A stretch of 5,944 nucleotides of DNA, from positions 1 through 5,944 of the forward strand of contig CAIYHK010000186.1 of NCBI GenBank assembly GCA_903925985.1. The letters are read 5' to 3'. Position 1 is the stretch's first letter. Each line of letters begins with the position of its first letter. Origin of the DNA: an uncultured Actinomycetes bacterium. Its GTDB lineage: Bacteria > Actinomycetota > Acidimicrobiia > Acidimicrobiales > Ilumatobacteraceae. The notes under the pieces were generated by a model that was not told the origin of the DNA, searched no databases, and saw only the letters and a program-made list of their open reading frames with translations. Below, piece by piece: positions 1 through 5,277 of this stretch. Made by a program: the position numbers and the translations under genes.

Positions 1-793
1 AAGCCTTCGGTTCCGCGGTTACTGGATTCAAAGACTTAAGCGTGATCTCAACGTCTTCGCTATAGGTAACACTTCCAATTGGAGTGTCGCGTTCAGCCGA
101 GATCTGTTTCTCGTATCGAACGATGAGTCCATCAGATTGGCGAAACCAATAATCAATACGTGCAGTCCCCACAGCTGATCCCACTAGATCTTGGTTAATG
201 CCAATGTGGATCACTTCAACTTCCTCGCCACCAACCAATAGTGACTCAATTCCTTCAACGGTTGTGGTCCTATTTGTCTGTGCATCAACATCTCGACAGA
301 TCGCTTCCCAGAAATCACCTTTCACAACTGCCGAAGGAACAAGCAAAGCGCGGTCATCACATTTGTAGGTCCGGGTCTCGCGCACGCGGAAAAACTCATG
401 CTGCTCAGTTGTTTGGACTTCAAACAGTCCACGTTCTTCGAGGCAAAGGCTCAACTGGTCCCAGCGAGTGGACATCGCATCCCAGCGATAATCAACCCCG
501 CACTCGGTCCACTGAACTGTGATGGGTGTGATTTCGGTGTATTCGTTACTAGTTGAGATACGCCCTTTTACGGCTTCGAATCCAACGGTGTCATATAGGT
601 ACACACCTTCAGCTAGAAGGCCTTGATCCACAGTTGAGTTCGGCAAGGTCGTACGACTTTCAAACTCGTCAATTACTGAATCAATGTCAACCGGATCCGG
701 AGACTTGAAGAGCCATGCACGAAAGACAAGTGCGCCACCGATCAGCCCTATCAGACCAAGTGCAATTCCGATCCAGAATTTACGACGCAACAC
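1..793 (-). CDS. Membrane-anchored extracytoplasmic protein of unknown function, partial (C-terminus beyond left edge)
   Basis: I do not recognise the family. The frame is open for 264 codons from a GTG at 793 down to the window edge, so the C-terminus is missing. Residues 3-5 are basic (RRK), followed by a hydrophobic segment at about residues 6-24 (FWIGIALGLIGLIGGALVF). This suggests an N-in signal anchor with the remainder outside the membrane. The outer part is rich in acidic residues, Thr and aromatics, and has four cysteines (98, 117, 145, 166) that could form two disulfides. It has no lipobox. An in-frame TAA at 799-797 limits the start to GTG 793 or TTG 790. No Shine-Dalgarno is visible, but the start lies inside the 3' end of the upstream hydrolase gene (14-nt overlap), so translational coupling is likely. 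The composition looks like a beta-rich secreted domain, but no function can be assigned. The reading frame is well supported; function is unknown. Confidence 0.8.
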   Translation of the reverse strand, partial: MLRRKFWIGIALGLIGLIGGALVFRAWLFKSPDPVDIDSVIDEFESRTTLPNSTVDQGLLAEGVYLYDTVGFEAVKGRISTSNEYTEITPITVQWTECGVDYRWDAMSTRWDQLSLCLEERGLFEVQTTEQHEFFRVRETRTYKCDDRALLVPSAVVKGDFWEAICRDVDAQTNRTTTVEGIESLLVGGEEVEVIHIGINQDLVGSAVGTARIDYWFRQSDGLIVRYEKQISAERDTPIGSVTYSEDVEITLKSLNPVTAEPKA

Positions 794-1739
794 GATTTAC
801 AAATTCAAACACCAATGCATCGGACTCTTGTGCACACGCAAGCGATGAAAACATCATAAAAACATGGATCGTGCCATCGAATCTCTTTGACGTGACATCA
901 ACCCCCGCATTACGAAGCGCCTCGGCATACTTCTCGCCTTCATCACGCAATGGATCAAACTCGGCTGTTAGGAGCAGGGCCGGAGAAAGTCCCGTGAGGC
1001 TCTCTGCCAATAGCGGTGACACTCGTACATCGTCAGGCGTGGCACCTGATTGAGAATAAAAATGGAAAAATGCGCGCATCATTTCATCAGTGAGCATGTA
1101 TCCGCTCGCGTTTTCTCTCCGTGACGGATACGAATCATCCGCTCCGTAACGCATGTCGGTCACAGGGCAATGCATGATGTGGCCCGCAAGTGGCGCATTG
1201 ATTTTTCCTGCACGCAGTAATTGCGCATGGGTCTGCGCGGTAACTGCGGCGAGGTTCCCTCCCGCAGAATCGCCGGCCACAATCACCTGCTCGGGCCGAA
1301 GCCCGAATGACCCGGCATTTTCTTGCGCCCACAGAGTTACAGCAAGTGAATCATCCACCCCTGCTGGGAATGCATTTTCTGGCGCAAGGCGATACTCAAC
1401 GTTCACTACAACCATCGAGCCATTGCCGCAGTAGCGACGAGCCAGACCATCGTGCGTGTCAATACTTCCAATCGAGAAGCCGCCACCATGCAGATACACC
1501 ATCAAAGCAACGGGTCGATTCTTGGGTGTGTACACACGCACAGGTACTGAGAGACCCCGGGACTCAATCACCTTGTCCTCAACCGATGCAACCGCTAGTG
1601 CTTCGTTCACGGGCTCCTGCATCATCCCGATGGTGGCCCGCATTCGCGCCAGGAGCTCCGCCTCATCTTTTGGCGGCGGTGGCGGCTCAATGGAGTTCAT
1701 AAGGTCAAGGATCAGCTGGATTTCGGCGAGTACGGGCAC
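780..1739 (-). CDS. Alpha/beta hydrolase, HSL-type esterase/lipase (family IV)
   Basis: Predicted cytoplasmic serine esterase of 319 aa hydrolysing carboxylic esters; the natural substrate is unknown. Numbered from GTG 1739, the oxyanion-hole motif HGGGF starts at His84, YRLAPE follows at about 116-121, and the nucleophile elbow GDSAGG gives catalytic Ser158. Asp262 (in FDPLRDEG) and His292 (in IHVF) complete the triad. This is the full motif set of the hormone-sensitive-lipase family at normal length. No signal peptide is seen. The N-terminal cap region carries five consecutive prolines (19-23). An in-frame TAG lies just upstream, so the start is TTG 1745 or GTG 1739. I prefer GTG because a TANNNT-like element ends six bases before it, as in leaderless actinobacterial mRNAs; TTG would add two residues. 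The gene diverges from the dehydratase operon and its 3' end overlaps the anchored protein gene. The family is certain; the role in lipid or ester breakdown is inferred from the neighbours. Confidence 0.95.
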   Translation of the reverse strand: MPVLAEIQLILDLMNSIEPPPPPKDEAELLARMRATIGMMQEPVNEALAVASVEDKVIESRGLSVPVRVYTPKNRPVALMVYLHGGGFSIGSIDTHDGLARRYCGNGSMVVVNVEYRLAPENAFPAGVDDSLAVTLWAQENAGSFGLRPEQVIVAGDSAGGNLAAVTAQTHAQLLRAGKINAPLAGHIMHCPVTDMRYGADDSYPSRRENASGYMLTDEMMRAFFHFYSQSGATPDDVRVSPLLAESLTGLSPALLLTAEFDPLRDEGEKYAEALRNAGVDVTSKRFDGTIHVFMMFSSLACAQESDALVFEFVNRVAS

Positions 1740-1745
1740 TGCCAA

Positions 1746-1751
1746 AACCTA
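1746..1751 (-). promoter_or_regulatory. Candidate -10 element for a leaderless hydrolase transcript
   Basis: On the minus strand TAGGTT (fits TANNNT) is followed by six bases and then the GTG start at 1739. This spacing would place the transcription start at or next to the start codon, which is common for leaderless actinobacterial genes. The longer string TATAGG overlaps it. No good -35 is visible. This is a short motif and could occur by chance. Confidence 0.35.
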
Positions 1752-1796
1752 TACCTGATAGCAAGGGCTAGTGCGCGTGGCCGAGTGTGCTTGATG

Positions 1797-1836
1797 GGCA
1801 CTGATTTGCATAGAGTTTGGGGCGCACAACAGTGCC
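1797..1836. repeat. 7-bp inverted repeat in the 5' region of the dehydratase operon
   Basis: GGCACTG at 1797-1803 is the exact reverse complement of CAGTGCC at 1830-1836, with 26 nt between them. It lies between the divergent hydrolase and dehydratase genes, just upstream of the dehydratase ribosome binding site. The enclosed segment contains a TANNNT-like TAGAGT (1811-1816). It could be a split operator or a long-loop stem in the leader. A 7-bp match is not rare in a region of this size, so its role is uncertain. Confidence 0.3.
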
Positions 1837-1843
1837 AGAAATG

Positions 1844-1849
1844 AAAGGA
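1844..1849 (+). promoter_or_regulatory. Ribosome binding site that decides the dehydratase subunit 1 start
   Basis: AAAGGA lies one base before an ATG at 1851 but seven bases before the ATG at 1857. The spacing favours 1857 as the true start, which removes the first two residues (MG) of the longer reading. Confidence 0.65.
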
Positions 1850-1856
1850 CATGGGT

Positions 1857-2348
1857 ATGGCAGCAGATCGATTCCCAGTTGAGGCATCACACATCATGAT
1901 GTTTGCCCGCTCAATTGGCGATCCGAATCCGATCTATTCAGATGAGGAATACGCCAAGAAGAGTGAAACCGGAGGCATCATCGCGCCTCCCACATTCCCC
2001 CAGGCAAGTGCCCAATTTGACCCTGACTACGTACTGCGTCCAAAGATCGGCGAGCCATGGTTTGGCTCTGGGAAAAATGCGACCGGAGTAACTGCAGCAC
2101 CTGGTGGTGGTGGTGGCGGCGGCGGACTTCACGCATCACAGAAATTTGAATTCAAGCGCCCAATTCGTGCGGGAGATGTTCTCACGGTCAAGGCAAAGCC
2201 CGGCAACACGTGGGAAAAGGAAGGCAAGAAGGGTGGCAAGCTTCTCTTCTCTGAACACATCCAGGAGTTCTTCGACCAGAAGGGCGAACTCGTTGTCACT
2301 GTCACCATGGTCGGTGTACAAACTTCCAAAGTTGTAACGGAGGGCTGA
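1857..2348 (+). CDS. MaoC-like hot-dog dehydratase, non-catalytic (HadA/FAS1-like N-terminal) subunit
   Basis: A 163-aa hot-dog protein of the MaoC N-terminal/FAS1-like dehydratase type, close in size to mycobacterial HadA (about 158 aa, from memory). In such pairs this subunit forms the acyl-chain tunnel while its partner supplies catalysis. The hydratase-2 motif is present but degenerate: IGDPNPIY at 20-27 keeps Asp22 and Asn24 but has Tyr27 where the catalytic His would be. GGIIAPPTFP (about 39-48) and GGLHASQKFEFKRPIRAGD (about 89-107) are typical of this group. The loop before LHA is expanded to eight glycines (83-90). The start was chosen by RBS spacing. The next gene begins three bases after the stop, and its Shine-Dalgarno lies inside this gene, so the two are co-translated. 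Substrate could be (R)-3-hydroxyacyl/enoyl-CoA (degradation) or acyl-ACP (type II synthesis). A monofunctional enzyme is unlikely because of the lost His. Confidence 0.9.
   Translation: MAADRFPVEASHIMMFARSIGDPNPIYSDEEYAKKSETGGIIAPPTFPQASAQFDPDYVLRPKIGEPWFGSGKNATGVTAAPGGGGGGGGLHASQKFEFKRPIRAGDVLTVKAKPGNTWEKEGKKGGKLLFSEHIQEFFDQKGELVVTVTMVGVQTSKVVTEG
2103..2126 (+). repeat. Trinucleotide GGN tract encoding Gly8
   Basis: Four GGT codons, three GGC codons and one GGA run in series inside dehydratase subunit 1, just before the conserved LHA segment. The tract is a simple-sequence repeat in which codon-unit slippage would change glycine number without breaking the frame. Confidence 0.9.
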
Positions 2349-2351
2349 GCA

Positions 2352-2774
2352 ATGGCACTAAAGGCAAGCACATTGAAAGTTGGCGATAGCAAGACACTTG
2401 TAGTTGTTGACGACCTAACCCGTACGCAAATTGTGATGTACGCAGGTGCAGGCGGCGACTACAACCCCTTACACACCGACGACAAGTTCACGAAAGAAAT
2501 CGCAGGATACCCAGGTGTGTTCGCGCACGGAATGCTCACCATGGGTATGACCGGTCGTGTCATCACCGACTGGGTGGGCGACGGACGCATCACTGTGTAC
2601 GAAGTTCAGTTCCGCGTGCAGGTATGGCCTGGTGACACACTCACCGCCACCGCAACGGTTACCAACGTGTACAACGAAGGTGGACAGGATTACGCCGACT
2701 TCGACATCGTCACTTTGAATCAGAAGGATGAAACCGTTCTGATCGGCAAAGCCACCGCAAAAATCGACGCCTGA
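2352..2774 (+). CDS. MaoC family dehydratase/(R)-enoyl-CoA hydratase, catalytic HadB-like subunit
   Basis: A 140-aa single hot-dog domain protein that adds or removes water across an acyl thioester double bond. The hydratase-2 motif is intact: AGAGGDYNPLH at 31-41 with catalytic Asp36 and His41 and Asn38 in place, followed by GYPGVFAHGMLTMG (about 52-65). This arrangement and the length match mycobacterial HadB (142 aa, from memory). GGAGGG at 2339-2344 lies seven bases before the ATG, within the end of subunit 1. The pair probably forms a heterodimer with this chain as the active half. The TGA stop directly abuts the stop of the convergent thiolase with no base between them and sits within a hairpin. 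The family is very well supported. FAS-II dehydratase versus beta-oxidation hydratase cannot be told from sequence, although the thiolase and acyl-CoA dehydrogenase next door favour CoA substrates. Confidence 0.95.
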   Translation: MALKASTLKVGDSKTLVVVDDLTRTQIVMYAGAGGDYNPLHTDDKFTKEIAGYPGVFAHGMLTMGMTGRVITDWVGDGRITVYEVQFRVQVWPGDTLTATATVTNVYNEGGQDYADFDIVTLNQKDETVLIGKATAKIDA

Positions 2775-2784
2775 TTACAGGCGC
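2759..2784 (-). terminator. Intrinsic terminator of the thiolase gene, spanning both convergent stop codons
   Basis: CGCCTG (2768-2773) and CAGGCG (2778-2783) are perfect complements around a four-base loop (ATTA on the plus strand), and a G-U pair can extend the stem on the minus-strand RNA. On the minus strand the hairpin is followed, after TCGA, by five Ts (2763-2759). This is the layout of a short rho-independent terminator for the thiolase mRNA. The thiolase TAA lies in the loop and first arm junction, and the dehydratase TGA covers the opposite arm and loop. On the plus strand the same hairpin forms but has no U-tract after it. The stem is short and the T-run begins four bases late, so efficiency is uncertain. 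Confidence 0.6.
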
Positions 2785-4004
2785 TCGATAATTGTGGCGG
2801 TACCCATGCCGCCACCAGTGCACATAGTGATCAACGCGGTGCTCAGGTCGCGGCGTTCGAGTTCGTCCAACGCGGTCTGAATCAACATTGCACCAGTTGC
2901 TCCGATCGGATGGCCAAGAGCCATTGCGCCACCGTTCACGTTGACCTTCTCGGGATCAAGGTTGAGATCACGCATCGCCTTCATCGGGACTGCAGCGAAA
3001 GCTTCGTTTATTTCCCAAAGATCGATGTCGTTGGTGGCCATTCCAGCGCGCTCCAGACACTTCCGCGATGCGGGACCAGGTGCGGTGAGCATGATCACGG
3101 GTTCGGCTCCTGCAACTGCAGACATCACGATGCGGGCACGCGGTTTCAGCCCATTTGCTTTTGCATAATCGGGTGATGCGAGCATCACTGCACCTGCACC
3201 ATCAACCACCCCGGAAGAGTTTCCTGCGTGATGTACGTGTCTCACTTTGTCGATGCTTGGGTAGGTGTCCTTGCACATCTGGTCGAATGATCGGTCATAG
3301 CCTTCGAACACTCGCGTGCCCATGCCCTCAAACGACGGCTGCAAACCAGACAGGTTCTCCAGCGTGGTGCCAGCACGAACAAACTCGTCGTAATCAAGTG
3401 CAACAGAACCATCTGGGTTCTTGATTGGCACCACACTCTTTGCAAAGCGGCCCTCTTGTTGAGCGATCGCCGCACGACGCTGACTCTCAACAGCAAGTTG
3501 ATCGAGTTCCTCACGGCTAAAACCTTCAACGGTTGCGATTAGGTCCGCGCTAATTCCTTGGGGAACCAATGGGTGCTGATCACGCAGCGCAGGGTTGCCT
3601 GCAGTGAAGTCTGTCGGGCCGCCGCCTTGGGGCCAGCGCGACATCGACTCCACTCCACCTGCGATTACTAACTGCTGATGCCCAGCCTGAATTCCCATCG
3701 CACCAAAACTGATCGCCTGTTGACCCGAGCCACAAAAACGATTCAAAGTGATGCCGGCTACTTCGACCGGCCAGCCCGCAGCGAGAACTGCCATACGACC
3801 GATACATGCACTGTGGTCGCCGGCGTTACTGCCGTTGCCCATAATGACGTCGTCAACATCCGACTTGTTGATCCCATTGCGATCGGCCAAGGCATTGAGC
3901 ACCTGAGCCAGCACCTCTTGGGGATGGATGTTATGCAGCGATCCCGTTGATTTGCCCTTGCCTCGAGGTGAGCGCACCCCGTCGATGATCCAAGCTTCAC
4001 CCAT
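2775..4004 (-). CDS. fadA: Thiolase, acetyl-CoA C-acyltransferase (FadA, beta-oxidation)
   Basis: A 409-aa thiolase that cleaves 3-ketoacyl-CoA with CoA to acetyl-CoA and a shortened acyl-CoA. The active-site set is complete: Cys91 in NRFCGSG, Asn333 in NEAFA, His365 in GHPIG and Cys395 in MCTGGGMG. The opening [14 protein letters not shown], the segments IGADLIATxEGFSRE-like (about 150-165), FAKSVVPI and [13 protein letters not shown] closely resemble mycobacterial FadA (Rv0859, about 403 aa, recalled from memory), the thiolase partner of FadB in a trifunctional-type complex. No fadB is in the window. A run of six G on the minus strand (4015-4010) five bases before the ATG is the ribosome binding site. 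The gene diverges from the acyl-CoA dehydrogenase and is likely co-controlled with it through the shared 124-nt gap. Degradative thiolase is much more likely than biosynthetic, given the length and the resemblance. Confidence 0.96.
   Translation of the reverse strand: MGEAWIIDGVRSPRGKGKSTGSLHNIHPQEVLAQVLNALADRNGINKSDVDDVIMGNGSNAGDHSACIGRMAVLAAGWPVEVAGITLNRFCGSGQQAISFGAMGIQAGHQQLVIAGGVESMSRWPQGGGPTDFTAGNPALRDQHPLVPQGISADLIATVEGFSREELDQLAVESQRRAAIAQQEGRFAKSVVPIKNPDGSVALDYDEFVRAGTTLENLSGLQPSFEGMGTRVFEGYDRSFDQMCKDTYPSIDKVRHVHHAGNSSGVVDGAGAVMLASPDYAKANGLKPRARIVMSAVAGAEPVIMLTAPGPASRKCLERAGMATNDIDLWEINEAFAAVPMKAMRDLNLDPEKVNVNGGAMALGHPIGATGAMLIQTALDELERRDLSTALITMCTGGGMGTATIIERL
2794..2815 (+). terminator. 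Strong GC-rich hairpin just past the dehydratase operon; candidate terminator
   Basis: GTGGCGG (2794-2800) pairs perfectly with CCGCCAC (2809-2815). The plus-strand RNA can add a U-G and an A-U pair, leaving a four-base loop (CCCA). It lies 20 bases after the dehydratase stop. It has no U-tract, and the bases also encode the glycine-rich GGGMGTAT end of the thiolase, so the symmetry may partly reflect coding. As a plus-strand terminator or mRNA 3' end it is plausible but unproven. Confidence 0.4.
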
Positions 4005-4128
4005 GACTACCCCCCAATTTGCGGACTTCGTGACGGTATCACTACCGCCACTTTTACGATGGTGAACTCACGCCTATACCCTTTGGTAAGTCAACTTTTT
4101 CATTGACCAACCGATCGTCGGAGGCCCC
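4005..4128. promoter_or_regulatory. Divergent control region between fadA and the acyl-CoA dehydrogenase
   Basis: This 124-nt gap must hold the promoters of both genes. It contains the fadA ribosome binding site (4010-4015, minus) and the GGAGG of the dehydrogenase (4120-4124, plus, four bases before its ATG). Two overlapping dyads sit at 4030-4047: GTGA-N5-TCAC and CGGTA-N4-TACCG. A second GGTA/TACC pair occurs in the opposite order at 4077-4088 (TACC-N4-GGTA). TACGAT (4055-4060, plus) fits a -10, which would put the dyads over the -35 position. TTGACT (4094-4089, minus) resembles a -35 for fadA, but no good -10 follows. The placement suggests an operator for a fatty-acid-responsive repressor. 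The regulator is not in the window and the arms are short. Confidence 0.5.
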
Positions 4129-5277
4129 ATGGAGCGCACGCTCTACAACGAAGACCACCTTGCTTTTGCAGAAAGCTTCGACCAATTCATCGCCCGTGAA
4201 CTTGCCCCTCATTACATGGAATGGGAAGAGGCTGGCATCTCACCGCGGAGCATCTTTTCAGAAGCCGGTAAGTACGGATTCCTCGGGTTTCAGATCCCAG
4301 AAAAGTTCGGTGGTGGTGGCACCGATGACTACCGCTTCAATGCAATCATCGCGGAACGCCTGCAATACGCAGGTATGGCTTCGGCGTCTACTGGCATCAC
4401 GCTGCACAACGACATCACGATTCCATATTTTCTTGAGTTGGGAACAGACGAGCAAAAGGAGCGCTGGCTGCCTGGCATTGCAAGTGGCGAACTCATTACC
4501 GCAATCGCAATGACTGAGCCAGGAGCGGGATCCGACCTAGCTGGTATGGGTACTTCAGCAATTCGTGATGGCGATTGTTACATCGTCAATGGCTCAAAGA
4601 CCTTCATCACAAATGGAATCAATGCTGATCTCATCGTGACCGCGGTGAAGACAGATCCAAGTCAGCGCCACACGGGCATGTCACTCATTGTCATGGAGCG
4701 CGGCATGGAGGGATTCGAGCGTGGACGCAACCTTGACAAGGTTGGCCTACACAGCCAAGACACAGCCGAGTTGTTCTTCAATGATGTCAAGGTCCCGGCA
4801 TCGAATCTTCTCGGTGAGGAAGGTCAGGGCTTCAAGTACCTGACTGTGAATCTCCCGCAAGAGCGTCTCAACATTGCAGTTGCTGCAGTTGCTGCAGCAC
4901 AAGCTGCACTCAGTTGGACCGTTGAATACGTGAAAGAGCGCAAGGCCTTTGGTGCTCCAATCAGCAGCTTCCAGAACACCAAGTTTGTGCTTGCATCGGT
5001 CAAGACCGAGATTGACGCAGCACAGGCGTACGTGGACAAATGCATTGAACTTCACAATTTGCAACGACTCACTGCCGCAGATGCAGCTGCGGCAAAATTC
5101 CATTGCACTGAACTCCAAAAACGCAGCATTGACTCTTGCTTGCAGTTGTTTGGTGGGTATGGATACATGATGGAATATCCGATTGCCCGTGCATATGTTG
5201 ATGCACGCATCACCACCATCTATGGCGGCACAACCGAAGTGATGAAGGGCATAATCGCCAAATCAATGGGGCTCTGA
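4129..5277 (+). CDS. Acyl-CoA dehydrogenase, LCAD-type (FAD-dependent)
   Basis: A 382-aa FAD enzyme for the first step of beta-oxidation, oxidising acyl-CoA to trans-2-enoyl-CoA and passing electrons to ETF. N-terminal, middle and C-terminal ACAD domains are all present at normal length. Signature 1 is IAMTEPGAGSD (126-136), RKAFG follows at 271-275, and signature 2 is QLFGGYGYMMEYPIAR (339-354). The C-terminal motif is YGGTTEV (365-371), so the Glu of the MCAD/SCAD YEGT motif is Gly366. Instead LPQERL supplies Glu245, the catalytic base position of long-chain and isovaleryl dehydrogenases. With the DARxxxIYGGT ending it looks like vertebrate LCAD, so a medium/long or branched acyl-CoA substrate is likely. 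GGAGG lies four bases before the ATG. The next gene begins at the stop codon with no gap. The family is certain; chain length is inferred. Confidence 0.97.
   Translation: MERTLYNEDHLAFAESFDQFIARELAPHYMEWEEAGISPRSIFSEAGKYGFLGFQIPEKFGGGGTDDYRFNAIIAERLQYAGMASASTGITLHNDITIPYFLELGTDEQKERWLPGIASGELITAIAMTEPGAGSDLAGMGTSAIRDGDCYIVNGSKTFITNGINADLIVTAVKTDPSQRHTGMSLIVMERGMEGFERGRNLDKVGLHSQDTAELFFNDVKVPASNLLGEEGQGFKYLTVNLPQERLNIAVAAVAAAQAALSWTVEYVKERKAFGAPISSFQNTKFVLASVKTEIDAAQAYVDKCIELHNLQRLTAADAAAAKFHCTELQKRSIDSCLQLFGGYGYMMEYPIARAYVDARITTIYGGTTEVMKGIIAKSMGL
4876..4893 (+). repeat. Tandem 9-bp repeat (2 copies) in the acyl-CoA dehydrogenase gene
   Basis: GCAGTTGCT occurs twice in a row and is followed by GCAGCA. 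It encodes an Ala/Val helix (AVAAVAAA from residue 250) directly after the catalytic LPQERL segment. The frame is preserved, and the repeat is probably just low-complexity coding of an alpha-helix. Confidence 0.7.

Noticed and set aside
241..522. Plus-strand 93-codon open frame opposite the left-edge gene
   Set aside because: It lies antisense to the long minus-strand frame, has a Ser/Arg/His-rich composition without recognisable motifs and no ribosome binding site.
715..1053. Plus-strand 112-codon open frame antisense to the hydrolase 3' end
   Set aside because: The opposite strand carries the complete hydrolase catalytic motifs; this frame has no domain features and is a shadow.
1759..1770. 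TAGC-N4-GCTA inverted repeat upstream of the hydrolase
   Set aside because: Four-base arms only; expected by chance and not placed on a convincing promoter element.
1851..1853. ATG 1851 as the start of dehydratase subunit 1
   Set aside because: Only one base separates it from AAAGGA; the ATG at 1857 has a proper seven-base spacing.
4747..5118. Minus-strand 123-codon frame inside the acyl-CoA dehydrogenase
   Set aside because: Cys-rich, no motif, fully antisense to a gene with intact signatures.
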